Shown one piece after another: positions 20,260 through 31,637 of a stretch of DNA of 48,233 bases. The translations under genes were made by a program, and so were the position numbers. The DNA is from Amanita rubescens (taxonomy: Eukaryota > Basidiomycota > Agaricomycetes > Agaricales > Amanitaceae): positions 1-48,233 of the forward strand of contig WION01000401.1 in NCBI GenBank assembly GCA_015039365.1. The letters run 5' to 3'. Each line of letters starts with the position of its first letter. Positions within the stretch are counted from its first letter, which is position 1. The notes beneath the pieces were generated by a model that worked only from the letters and a program-made list of their open reading frames with translations, ran no database searches and was not told where the DNA came from.

Positions 20260-22319
20260 ATGGTTTTCTTTCAAAGTTTTTTCTCTACTATTGCCAAGAC
20301 GGGAGCCCAGGTTGCTGCTGCTGCCGGGCCAATTCCGGGTTTAGGGGCCCTCGGAGAAATCGTCACTGCCATCATCATGCTATGCGACGGCGTCCCCCAA
20401 AACAGGTACGATCCATCCCTAGGCCCACGTTTCAACTTATCCTCTAACCACTTCTAACTCGTTCACAGGCATGCTGCTCGTCACCTGGCCAAAAGATGCG
20501 AGCGACTGCGTGCTGCTCTAAAGCAGTACGAGAAGAAACCTCTCCCTGATCGTACAATCCAATACTGGAACAACATGCTTGAGTCAGTTGACCGTCCCTC
20601 ATTCGTGAATCTCACTGACCGCTTGCAGGGGTCTCAAGCAAGTCAGAGACAAAATGCAGAAATGGTCAGGGAAAAGCTGGGCATATATGTTAGTGCACCA
20701 AGGCGACTTTGAGGTGGAGATCGACGATTGCAACATGATGATAAACGACTATCTCGTTACCTTCGTTGTGAGCATCCTATATCTGATAGGGAGGCGTCCC
20801 TGACGATCGTTCAGGCTGCTTCCCATATGGAAGTGCAAGTATACCAGAAAGAAGACGAAAAGTGGAAAAGAAACCTCAAAGAGAGTCTCGACGCCGACCA
20901 TCAAGAAGTTATGAAGGAGCTAGCCGCTTCCAATTTCCCAAAACGCATAACGGAGTGTAACATTACGGAGAATGATCGAAAGACAATCTCAAGGATGATG
21001 CAAAGAGTGCGTCAACTATCATACACGCGGAGTTTAGCTTAACGTTCTCCCATTAGGGTTTAGCGATTGTATCAGAAGACGAACGTAAGCACATGGCGGA
21101 GAATCTATATGAATTGCTTTGGTCATCTGGTCGGATTCCACCCGAGTGCCTGCTGAACTCTGGAGAGGTCGAATGGTTGGGTGATATACCTGCAGAGGGC
21201 AGCAAGAACGTCGATATTTATAAAGGAAGGTATCTTCACAGCCAAGACGTTAGGATCAAGGTAATCCGCTCCGTCAACATGAAGGACGAGAAGTGCGTGG
21301 AGGTATGTCACCCTGTCACCGAAACATGGCCCGTGACTTATATACCCTCAGAGAATCAGGCGCGAAGTCGAGCTGTGGGTGAAGATATATGAATATGATC
21401 GGGGAAGTCATATTACACCCTTCTATGGTTTCTATTCCCCCGATGGATTTCGTCTGTGGGTGCTGTTGACGACACCACCCTCTGTCCATTGAGTTGACGT
21501 CATTCCAGCGCTTTGGTCAGTCCATGGATAGACAATGGAAGTGCGTTGGCATATGTCAAGACTCACGACAAGCTTGTCAATTATAAGAACTTGGTACGTT
21601 GCTTTGTTTGATTGTCGCACAAAGGTTTGACTCTCATTATAGATCCTTGGCATTGGGGAAGGGATCAAAGTCCTCCACTCTATGGATCCCTCCATTATCC
21701 ACGGAAATCTGAGAGCAGTTCGTGTCTGTTATTCATAATAAACGAGAGTACCAACGTCTTTTCAAGGAAAAGATACTCATAGGAAATGAAGGCCAACCAC
21801 TGATCACAGACTTTGCGCTTGCCAAGGTACGTCACATCAACACGTATCATCTCTGTTCTAAAAATCCCATTTTTGTAGCTCGAAGGGAATATGATCACCC
21901 AAACCACTGGCGAGTCGAACAGTTGCAGATGGCGCGCCCCTGAGGTATTCGAAGAAAAGGCTGCGGTATCGGCTAAAGGCGATATCTATAGCTTCGGTAT
22001 GACTATTCTCGAGGTAGGTGCGACTACTTTGCGTTTAATATCGTAACGTTGACTTTTTGCTTAGTTGTTTACACACGAAATGCCATATGCCGAGATCAAG
22101 AAATACCTCCAGGTGGTTTATAAGAAGAAGGACGAAGACGGGGTGCCCCTCCGCCCGCTAGACCCGCGTGCCATGGAGCGTGGCTTGGACGACAGAATGT
22201 GGAATATTCTCCGCTTGTGTTGGTCCTTCGATCCAGGGGATAGGCCTTCAATCGATGGGCTAGTCGCGCTACTTTCACGACCTAATGCCATCTTACAAGA
22301 CAAATCGGACAACATTTGA
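20260..22319 (+). CDS. MLKL-like protein 3: four-helix bundle + pseudokinase
   Basis: ATG 20260 begins MVFFQSFFSTIAKTG, then GPIPGLGALGE and helix VTAIIMLCDGVPQNR; intron 1 has a normal gtacga donor. The bundle goes on with RHLAKRCERLRAAL and GLKQVRDKMQKWSGKSW. The brace includes HMEVQVYQKEDEKW and ends TISRMMQRV. The pseudokinase starts after LPPEC-like PPECLLNSGEVEW and contains VRIKVIRSV, IRREVELWVKIY, SIIHGNLRAVR, ITDFALAK and SNSCRWRAPEVF: Lys present, HRD is HGN, DFG is DFA, no glycine loop. The activation segment reads MITQTTGESNS, with candidate phospho-acceptors. The last exon has LFTHEMPYAEIKK and DRPSIDGLVALL, stop 22317-22319. All exons are in frame with short GT-AG introns, so it is probably functional. 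No N-terminal Gly, so no myristoylation. Confidence 0.87.
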
Positions 22320-22721
22320 TAACACCATTCTATCCACTTCCAAATAAATTAGGCACCAATACCTTGCCAGATCAACTTAACGTTCGTAATTAACATTTTC
22401 TAGATACGCTGGGCTGGGTTGTGGTTCATGTCTTCCTGATGACATTGACTTCGTTTGTTAGTGCACAAGGAGGATCTTGAATATTCATTTCATTCATTTC
22501 GCATTCAATATTATACACATGACGTTCGTATCAGCATTACGGATAGCTATCATCCTCTGGTAGAGCCTCCACATGACTGTCGCGAATACCGTTGTTTGTA
22601 ACATGCTACATGCTATACTTTGCGCTAGCGATACATAAGATTGACTTTGGTGTCCACTACGCGTTCATAATCTCAAACGTAATGGACAGTGTGCTGATCC
22701 AATAGACGAAAGGATCCAGCT
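22320..22721. other. Convergent intergenic between MLKL-3 and gene E
   Basis: About 400 bp between two convergent stops. No ORF or repeat worth naming. Confidence 0.5.
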
Positions 22722-24189
22722 TTACGCAAGCAACTTGGCTTCTACTGCTTTCATTGACGGACGAAGAGAAGGTTTTTGTTCCCAACATTCTTGGATAAGG
22801 TTCCAAATATCGGCTTCCATGATCGGAACTCCTAATTGACTTGGGCGATGTCCTGCTGTGACGATTGACATGATTTGAAGAAATTCTTTCCCTTGGAAAG
22901 GAATACTATCATAGAATACCTGTGCGAATTATCGCTCAAGGCGCTGAATACTTGAAACATGTAAGAACGCACTGCGAAATAAAGGCAACCAAAAGCATAG
23001 ACATCTGTCCGCATTGTTCTGATGCAATTCATGTCGCCTTGACTACATCCGTTACACTCTTGTCTCGTACACGTGGCGCACATGCCAAATAGTTCCGGCG
23101 CAGTAAAGTTTGGGTGGAACGAGAAGTTAACCTTCTTATCGACGGCTATATAGTTATACCGCGTTAATCCGAAATCGGCGATTTTGCAGTGGAGATCAGG
23201 TGAGAGAAGGATTGTTTCCTAGTAAGCGATGAAATGAGCTTATTTGACGAAATGCTGTATCAAATACGCACTCCGCACAAGTTACCATGCACAATCCCTT
23301 GCGAGTGAATATAGGCAACGCCCTTGGCTACTTCCCGCATCTAGGGTACATTATTGATTACACTTAGTCTTTTCATCCAAGCACAAGGCGCTTACCAGCC
23401 TATGTATCTCGGTAACATCAACATCCCGCCTTTGCTTGCTTCTCCATTTCATTAATGTTTCATTGGGCATGAACGGCGACACGAGAAACAAGTTTGGTTC
23501 CGCTTCAAATATTCCCAGTAAAGGAAGAATACGCTCGTGGTGGGCGAGCGATCGCCACCCCAAAGCGTCCCGCCAAAAGGATTTCGTGATTGAAACCTTA
23601 CCAAGGAATCAGTATTGAAACGCAAACAAAGGAAATCCTCAGGATGAACCTTGCTTATCGTCACCAGCGTAACCCGCCGTCTGCCCATATAGGTAATGTC
23701 ACGAACCTTATCGGTCTTGATATCGGTAATCGAAAGAGACCTAGGCATGCCGTCTGTTTCGGATACCAATTCAAACATCAGCCTCCTCGCTTTCTGTCGG
23801 GCATCTGAAATGCCAGACCGCAACAAGGTTCCGTCCTGGAGTAACTACAGGCAATAAGCAATAGTGTCGGGCAAATACATGAAGATAAACATACACGAAG
23901 GATAATTTCAATCAGTAGCTGGACATATGAATCAAGCTGAGTGCCCGAAGAAGCTTTCAGCACTGAGATCGTCCCGTCGTAGTCTGGTAAGTTTAAGAGT
24001 TTGAGCAGAAGGTCGATTTGTTTCTGATTCGCTATGATGCCATTCGCGATTAGCTAGTAGCAACTTTAGTCACGATGCCGCAATGCTTTGGAGTAACCAT
24101 ACCTCAGATACAAGCCGTGCAAGTGGCCGTGATGGATGAAAATATCTCTCTTGGTTGGGTTGGGTATTGTTCTTCGATTGCGGCACAAT
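22722..24189 (-). CDS. Family-2 pseudokinase (gene E), 5'-truncated, probably spliced to MLKL-4
   Basis: The first recognisable exon (24189-24103) ends HPSRPLARLVSE, equivalent to LPTLLAVLRVE before the kinase of gene A. The next exons give the pre-kinase helices (QIDLLLKLLNLPDYDG) and SLSITDIKTDKV. The kinase core is badly eroded: the glycine loop is mostly deleted (YMGRRRVTLV), so the VAIK Lys is Val; alpha-C Glu is Asp (WRDALGWRSLAHH); the catalytic loop is IVHGNLCG; the following Asn is Thr (ETILLS). DFG is intact (IADFGLTRY). The four-Cys insert C-x2-C-x4-C-x2-C follows TAPELFGM. It ends RPSMKAVEAKLLA, stop 22722-22724. No G domain and no promoter or start codon of its own is apparent. 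The first exon has a good acceptor 52 nt from a donor in the last codons of MLKL-4, so the two are probably one transcript. Confidence 0.7.
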
Positions 24190-24235
24190 CTAGGAGATAT
24201 ACGATTAGCAACCAATTGACGTTGAGATACGGCCT

Positions 24236-26490
24236 TCATACCCCATTCTCCGCTAGCAATCCACCATTACCCTCCGATGGAAGCAAGGAACGAAAGCTCG
24301 TGACGAGTTTGTCAACCTTTATACGATTTGATGGGTTCTTGGACCAGCATTGACAAAGGATGTTCCACATTTTGTCGTCCAAACCACGCTCGATAATACG
24401 TTCGTCTTGTGGTCGGTCAGGCAATCCGCTCTCCCGCTTCTTAGCAACCACCTGCGCAGTTTTCTTGATGTTGGCGTATGGCATTTGGTGCGTAAGCAAC
24501 TGGTCGACATTCAGTTTCCTGATAGTAAGAGCAAAAAAGACAAGAACTGACCTCCAGAATAGTCATACCAAAATTGTAAACATCACTCTTGGTTGATACA
24601 GAAGCTTGTTGTTGGAACATCTCCGGTGCACACCATCTACAACTCTCCGTTGCGGTTAGGTCCCCCTCAAACTAAACGAGCCAGAGTTAGCAATACATAC
24701 GACTATAGAATGAAATAGCGTACCTTGGTAAGCCCGTAGTCCGTAATCAGTGGCTGACCCTCATCTCCAATATATATGTTTTTCTTGCAAGAGATCAGTA
24801 TGCTCTATCGTAATGGACGGGAGTCACGAACTGCTCTCAAATTTCCGTGGACAATTGGAGGTTTCATGGAGTGAAGAATCTTGATCCCTTCCGCAATGCC
24901 GAGAATCTGTAATGGAACGTTCAAATTTTCAACATGAGAAACCAGTTAAAGCAACTCACAAGTTTTCCATAATTGATATCTCTGTCACGATTCTTAACGT
25001 ATGCTAGCGCGTTACCGTTATTCATCCACGGGCTAACAAGGGCACTGACATGACAATGTGACGATGATGAGTATTGGATATCATGAAGGGCACTCACAGA
25101 GGAAGGCCATCAAGGGAGTAGAAACCATGGAATGGTATGATATGCTTTCCCTGATCCTGTTTGTGCAACTTTGCCCACACTTCGAACTCATCTCTAATCC
25201 TCTGGGGGTAATTGAGTCACAGGAGAGGATTCAGTGCCAGCAACATACCTGTATGCTCCCCCCATCCCTCATATCAGCGGAACGGATAACCCTCATTCTC
25301 ACATCTTCACAATGGAGGAACCTTCCTTTGTGCATATCGGCGTTCTTGTTTGCCTGGCTTGACCACTCTACCTCTCCAGAGCCCAACTGGGGATTGGGTA
25401 GAAGCTGGTTGAATACCCGAAGTAACGTATGTAGATTCTTAGCGATATGTTGGCGTTCATCGTCTGAAAGGACCTTGTTTTCCGCTAAGCCCTAATTCCA
25501 GATAAGTTTAGTAATCTGAGCTTCCGCGTGTACGGTTTACGCACTCTTTGCATCACCTTTAGTATCTCTGTTTGATCATTCTCCAGAAGGTCGCGGTCTT
25601 TTATCTGTTGCACAAAATTACGAGCGGCCAACTTTTTCATGATAGCTTGAACGTCGGTGTTTATCTGAAAAATTGTCAGAGAAACGTCACTTTGGGCAGA
25701 GTATACTGACAGGAGCAGCGCCGTTATATAAGGTTTTGATAGTGGAAAGGATATCATCGTCAGCCCGGTGCAAAGGATCACTGATGGTCGGGAGCGGAGT
25801 CTTATTGGATGGTATATTGACGGTCCAGGATGAAGCTGGAGGCTTAATTGCGTTCGAGGGTAAAGTCCCATTGCCCGTCGGAAGTGAAGACTTTTGGGAG
25901 GGCGAGGGCGAAAGCTGTTTGGCAGTCGAGGGTAAAGTCTCATTGCCGGTCGGGGGAGAAGCCTTCTTGCCGGTCGAAAGTGAAGGCTCTTGGAAGATCG
26001 AGGATGAAAGATTTTTCGCGGTCGAGGGTGAAGCCTTATTGACGGCAGGAGGTGAAGGCTTTTGGGAGGTCGAGGGCGAATTTTTTTGGGAGGTTGAAGG
26101 TGAAGCACCATTGCCGGTCGAAGATGAAGGCTTCTGGGGGGTCGAGGGTGAAGGTCCATTGCTGGTCGAAGGTTGGGGCTTTTGGGAGGAAAGCTTTTTG
26201 GGAGGTTGAGGTGAAAACTGTTTAGCAGTCGAGGGCAAAGTCTTATCGCCGGTTGAGGGTGAAGGCCTGTTACCAGTCGAAGGTGATCGCTTTTGGGAGG
26301 TGGCGGGTGGAAGCTTTCCGGCGGTCGAGGGTAAAGTCCTATTGCCAGTCGAGCCTGGTGGAGGCTTTTTGGCGGGTAAAGTCACGTTGCCGGTCAAGGG
26401 TGAAGGCCCTTTGGCGGTCGAGACTGAGGTCCCGTTGGTGGCCGGCGGGGGAGTCTTAGTCGGACGAAGGCACGAGCAAAGGCAACCCAT
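24236..26490 (-). CDS. MLKL-like protein 4: acylation motif + Ser/Pro/Thr repeats + brace + pseudokinase
   Basis: Start at 26490 (MGCLCSCLRP). MGCLCS fits N-myristoylation, with Cys3, Cys5 and Cys7 available for palmitoylation, so membrane anchoring is likely. Exon 1 (26490-25711, 260 codons) is a low-complexity Ser/Pro/Thr/Lys region and fully replaces the four-helix bundle. A 47-nt intron then joins it to the family brace (DVQAIMKKLAARNFVQQ) and the pseudokinase: VRMRVIRS (the ATP-site Lys is Arg), IVHGNLRAVR, ITDYGLTK (DFG Asp kept) and TESCRWCAPEMF, with a shorter activation segment than the paralogues. The last exon has LLTHQMPYANIKK and the GLDDKMWNILCQCW block. If the final intron is retained, the protein ends AENGV at 24236. 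If the 52-nt intron 24190-24241 is spliced, the frame continues into gene E. A scaffold or decoy role is possible, since the pore-forming part is gone. Confidence 0.82.
25740..26450 (-). repeat. In-frame Ser/Pro/Thr/Lys minisatellite in MLKL-4 exon 1
   Basis: On the plus strand the unit reads roughly 'gtcgagggtgaagnctnttg' in about 20-21-nt steps; on the coding strand this gives seven-residue units such as PSTGNGA, PSTSQKN, PSTAKQL and LPTGNGT. The period is a multiple of three throughout, so copy changes keep the frame. The units differ from each other, so the array is not very recent. Confidence 0.75.
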
Positions 26491-27011
26491 AGCAGGATAT
26501 GGACATCAACATGATGCATGCGCACTTTTGACCTTGCACCGCCACTATCACCGCCTACAGATGCTCTCATTAATCGAAACTCGACCCATTCGAAGATCTT
26601 CTCTTTTTTCCCGCTCGTTCCCCAACCTCGAGGTCTTTCCTTGCTTTCAATCCTGTAGCGCTTTTTGAGTGGGGCCGAACTTCTGCCAGGAATAGCGCGA
26701 GCCTAGTTTGCAACTCGGGTTGACCGCATTACGGTGAGTTAGCATCAGAATGATGGTTGGGACTAATAGATTAACCTCCCAGGTTCGCAGTCCAATAAGC
26801 TATATGAAGCGGATCATCGAGGGTCGACTCCATTCTTCTACCATCATGCCGCGATAAATCACTCTCTCGTCATCTGCACTTTTAAAGTTTACAAAACTTG
26901 AACGCGGGGGCTTTTTCTTTTTTCGGGTTGTGTTCACTTCACATCATCACCCATGCGGCATTACTCGAGCGCCAAATTCGGATGCCCTTTTTACTGGGAC
27001 CACGACGAAAC
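26491..27011. other. Divergent intergenic between MLKL-4 and gene C
   Basis: A region of about 520 bp that must hold promoters for both MLKL-4 (minus) and gene C (plus). Gene C's frame is open from 26898, so an earlier start is possible. No remnant of a four-helix-bundle exon or G domain is seen. Confidence 0.4.
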
Positions 27012-30000
27012 ATGAGTTCACCTCCGACCTCACCGGCGCGCAACAGGAACCGTGGATCTCAGCGATCAAGATCGGGTACAGATACAATGTTTTCGGCGCA
27101 AATCGCTTTAGCCGCAGCGCAACATGTTGATATGCAGATCAAGGTTGATGCATCGATAAAGTATGCCCCCCTACGCAGAATACAACGTTGATCAACATCT
27201 TTTCATCACAGAGTTGGAGAAAAGAGTGAGTTGACGCTTAGTTTGTTGTCGACACTCCTCTTATTGAAATTCGTAGAGTGGAGAGAAATAGCGTCCGACA
27301 ATCTCACGCTTGAAAATTGCGTTTGTGCGGTACACAACGACATTGTCGCCATCTGGAACATCCGTGATTTGGACGAGGTACGTATTAGTGTATCATCTCG
27401 AATGTGTATTCACCACGTGTTCCGATAGTTTCTTCTCAATGATTCATTCTGCTCGCGGATGACTTCCATGGTGGAGGACCTCTATCGCCAATATCGAATC
27501 AATAACATGGGAGTAGCAGAGCAAAGTAGCGAAACAGTGGAATTAGGGGCGGGCGAGGCCTGGACTATTCATCAAGAATGGTAAGCAGTTTGCTCCAGGC
27601 CCTACCGACAGACATGTTAAGCTTCTGAACAGGCCCAAGCACATTCGTCGCCTTATGGCATATACGGTGGATCTCGTATTGATTCTACAAGTGCTATTCC
27701 AAATTTCACTCAGTGGAGATCAATTTCAAGGGAAAACAACACCGGACCGCGTAACCGAAGTCATCTATCAGTTTGTTTGCTCGAAAAAGAAGAGGATGAT
27801 TCACGATTCTATAATCGCATTTGTCGAGAATCAGCTCGAGTGCCAGCAGATGCCCGCAAGCGATGACATAGAGAATATGATCAAGTCTTTGATAAAGCAA
27901 AATGAGGTTGGCAGTCAATTCATTGCAAATTTTACATTTTACTATATGGTACTGCAGATCGACGAGGATGATATGGGATTCGATCTAGCAACATCTCCTC
28001 TGTCGTCGTTACTGGAAATCCTCAAAATTGAAGTGCGGACTTGAGCGTCGATATCAAACAACTTTCCGCTAACGGTTATGTGCTTCTAGCTATCGACACG
28101 GAACGTTGTAAACACAATCACCCTTGATCTTATGAGCAAAATATTGGATTCACCAGAACATCTTGCTATTGCTACAGGACTAAAGGCCGATTCAGACGTT
28201 GAGCTATTACTTGATTTCATCCTTTGTGTGCGTAATTTCCCAATCGGCTAGTTGGTCTCTGTTAACGTCACTTTTACTTTAGCTACTCCGCGACGATGGT
28301 ATAGGGAACTTTGGCACTCAAGATGCAAGGCAAAAGGCCAGGAAGCTGATGCATAAACTATCCAAAAATCGAAAGCACGTCTTACCTAGAACTCTATTTA
28401 TCAGCGATGTCAAGACAAATCTTGACAAGATTGATGAGGGAGGTTTTGGAACGGTTTATAAAGGCGAACACAACAGACGGTTGGTCGCGCTGAAAATGCT
28501 GTACAAACCTCTTCATGCCCAAGTCAGTCCAATGCGATCTATACCCTTCGGCCATCCTGATGTGCTGGTGAAGGATTTACTACGAAAAGATTTCTGTCGT
28601 GAAGCCCTTGCATGGCGGTCTCTCTCACACCAGTTTATCCTTCCTCTCCTAGGAATATATGAAGAGAAATCGCGACTTTTTCTCGTATCACCATTTATGA
28701 CGAATGGAACTCTAATTCAATGGAGGAAGAATCGGCAGCCTGGCGTAACTGATATATACAGAATGGTAAGATTACTATGCTTATAACAAAAAACAAAATT
28801 TCCTAAAATCTGTTAGATGCTAGAGATAGCTCAAGGCGTTCATTATATTCACTCGGAAGGAATTGTGCATGGTGACTTGAGCGGAGTAAGTATCAACGTC
28901 ATTTTTTTTCGTGATCATTTCATTCCATCATGCACCAGGCGAACGTTCTCCTCGATTCCGAATCACGCTGCAAGATTGCTGATTTTGGATTGTCCCGACA
29001 TGTTGAGATTACCATTACCCGAACCGTTACTGCGCAGGCGCTTCATTATACTGCCCCAGAGCTGTTTGGTTTATGCAGTAAATGCTCTCGGTCCGATTGT
29101 GTCGGCTGCGGTGAAAATGAGCAAAATACAACCAAAACCATGGAAGCAGACGTGTATGCCGTCGGTTGCCTTTATTATGCCGTGAGTTTCCCCTGCTTAT
29201 TTAGAGGACTTGTTGTTGTTGTTAACCTGTGCAGGTGTTTTTCGGTATCGTACCTTATGAAGGGGTTCCACCATTTCAAATTATGTGGCGTGTTGCGACT
29301 GGAAGATACCCGATCCGTCAAGACAATCCGAAAATGAGTGATGAAATTTGGGGTCTTATCATGCATTGTTGGTCCCGAAATCCTTCTGGCCGTCCGACAA
29401 TGACGGAGATTATCGAGAAGTATTTGGCCCGTACATTACTCACTAATCTTATGAATGAGGTATGCATCCCTACGATACCAACTCGGATGGCCACTAATTT
29501 ACGTTTGTTAGCTAACGCTCAGTGACTCGATGGTTAACGAGAAAACCCTTGATCTCGTGCGCCAAGCGTCGGATCTATCTGATGATGCTATTGCCTTTGA
29601 ACTGAAGTCCGTCTCCAACCTCGAGTTATTACTTGATTTTGTCTTTGGCGTACGTGTAGTTTCGATCAGCTTTTTTCATGCTTGAAAACCTCTTGGCAGA
29701 TATTCAAGCACCGCAAAAGTACCCCGACAAATTCAGCTATTCAGGATGCAGGCCGAAAGGCCAGGATCTTGATGTCCAAACTAATATCGGCAATAAATAT
29801 CGTACCAAGCTCTTTATTTATTACGGATGTTAACATAGTAGACCTTGATGCCGCTTCAACGGCAGGATTCGGATACGGTTTTTACAAAGGACAAGAAGTC
29901 GCGGTACAGAGGCTTTACAAAGGCAGCCATAAGGAAGTCTGTTGATTTACATCTTGGCCTTTCTATAGCACTGATTCCGTTTAGCCCGGAAAGGATTTAC

Positions 30001-30855
30001 TCCGAAGAGATCCCCGTCGACTCCAAGAAACCCTTGTATGCCGGTCGCTCTCACATCGCTTTATCCTTCCCCTACTGGGAATATATGAAGAGAAATCGTA
30101 CCTGTTCCTCGTAACACCGTTTATGGCAAATGGGACGTTAACTCAGTGGAGAAGAGACTCGACGCAGCAGTCATCCGCTCTGGAAGATATGATTCACGAT
30201 GTGGTAAGATTACGATGCTTGTTGGAATAGTTAAGGGGGATCATTGAAAAAACTGTTAGATGCTGGAGGTAGCCTTGGGTGTTCAGTATATGCACTTGGA
30301 AGGTGTTGTACATGGCAATTTGCACGGAGTAAGCATTTTGACACATTCTTCTTATCCGATTGGCTTATCCGGTTGTCTACCAGGGGAACGTCCTTATCGA
30401 TTCTGCTCTCCATTGCCAAATCACTGGTTTCGTATCATCTGAGCAATCAGATATTTCTGTTACACCTTCCTCCTCGACATTGTTGACAAACTATGCGGCA
30501 CCGGAACTATTTGACGACGTCGAGGGGGACCTCGATGTGCAGAAGAGGATGCAGATAGACGTGTACGCGTTTGGTTGCCTGTACTACGCAGTGCGTTTCA
30601 ATCGTTCCTTAACTCGTTCAGTGCATTGATTGATGACCGGTACAGGCATTCTTTGATACAATACCTTTTCATGGGAAAAACAACTTTCAAATTATGCGAC
30701 TCGTCAAAAGCGGAAGACGTCCAGATCGACTCGAACAGCCGAGAATAGATGATTGGACATGGAATCTTATTCAGAGCTGTTGGGAATCGGATCCTTCGAA
30801 GCGCCCGACTTTGGAACAAATAGTGGAAACATTAAATCGACGGTCGTGGGCGTAA
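27012..30855 (+). CDS. Tandem TKL-like kinase protein without G domain (gene C)
   Basis: Start taken at ATG 27012 (MSSPPTSPARN); 26985 and 26898 are in the same frame. The G domain present in genes A and B is missing; the protein starts near the LAAAQHVDM helix, then the helical region (MAYTVDLVLILQVLFQ). Kinase 1 (about 28350-29440) looks complete: EGGFGTV, VALKML, CREALAWRSLSH, VHGDLSG, NVLLD, DFG, and C-x2-C-x4-C-x2-C after TAPELFG. A second helical preamble (NLELLLDFVFG) leads to kinase 2 (about 29700-30855): the glycine loop is TAGFGYGFYKG, VAIK is VAVQ, the catalytic loop is VVHGNLHG, DFG is GFV, and the four-Cys insert is gone. Kinase 2 has thus lost Lys, catalytic Asp and metal-binding Asp while the frame stays open. 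It ends RPTLEQIVETL, stop 30853-30855. Predicted: active kinase tethered to a pseudokinase. Downstream lie relics of a coiled-coil gene and an MLKL-like gene. Confidence 0.8.
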
Positions 30856-31264
30856 TCCATTAGGGACTCGTCAACTACAATCGTTGATCGGTATTGACGA
30901 TATGCACATACGGTACTAATCACCGCTATAACCTACTAGGAACTTGTCAGTGATATTGTCAGATCTTTACTGTACACTAAGTAGCACGAACTCCGAATAC
31001 AAGTTATAACGTGGTTAACGATGCTCGGAAAGTGATGTGATGAACGTTCCAAAATAGGCTAAAAGCTCTGACGGTCGTCCAAATTTCCTTGCGCTCGAAC
31101 ATGTTTTATATATTGCTGCGCGATACTCCAGACATTGGCATGTCGTCAAGAAACAAAGCACGTTCACTCCACCTGCAAAGTATGTATACTGGTAAATCTA
31201 GACATCACGAAAATTGATCATCTGCCCGTTATCATAGAAGCCTTCCCAACCGTGCTACACCACC
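30856..31264. other. Intergenic downstream of gene C
   Basis: About 400 bp with no feature that I can recognise. Confidence 0.45.
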
Positions 31265-31490
31265 CCCGGAAGAACTTCGCCCGTGATGGCGGGTCATCCC
31301 ATCACTGCTGGTCGCGCTGGCACCAGCAGCGTGGCATTGCCCCCACCGGCACAACAAGAATTAGCTTAGGCCCGATGGCGACATATCGATGTTCATTTAT
31401 CATGCAAAGTTTACATGTAACCGACGTCGTCAACCCTGCTTGGTTGATATCCACTGTCGGCCCCGTTGCGCTGCCGCTCCCCAGTCTCTG
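31265..31490 (+). pseudogene. Relic of the coiled-coil/proline-rich gene (copy of 43.7-44.0 kb)
   Basis: The plus strand here matches the coding strand of the gene at 43693-44346: gacgtcgtcaaccctgcttg (31425-31444) against gatgtcgttaatcctgcttg, and the preceding AQWRRACSFDM-coding part against ggcccgatggcgacatatcg. The peptide DVVNPAWLI is kept, but the flanking frame is broken. The 5' coiled-coil part is absent. Confidence 0.65.
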
Positions 31491-31637
31491 TTGCTTAAAC
31501 ATGCTCTTTTTTTTGTACGCGATACTTTCATCCACGCGTCCCGGCACCGATTATCGCTACTACTGGTACCAACCACCCAGTCGCTACGTTGGCATACTCT
31601 AGAGTTTTTCATCCGACATGCCTCCCCGTTTGTTCTG

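Noticed and set aside
19923..20447. Plus-strand ORF of 174 codons
   Set aside because: It crosses exon 1 of MLKL-3 in another frame and contains no motif; a shadow of the real gene.
25485..26209. Long alternative frames (224 and 178 codons) opposite or across the MLKL-4 repeat
   Set aside because: The 21-nt period keeps several frames open at once; only the frame with MGCLCSC and correct splicing to the brace makes sense.
25740..26450. Regular repeats resembling a CRISPR array
   Set aside because: Units of about 21 nt are contiguous without unique spacers, lie within an open reading frame, and the DNA is eukaryotic.
31135..31602. Plus-strand ORF of 155 codons
   Set aside because: The homologous part (DVVNPAWLI) belongs to the relic of the coiled-coil gene; the remainder is without support.
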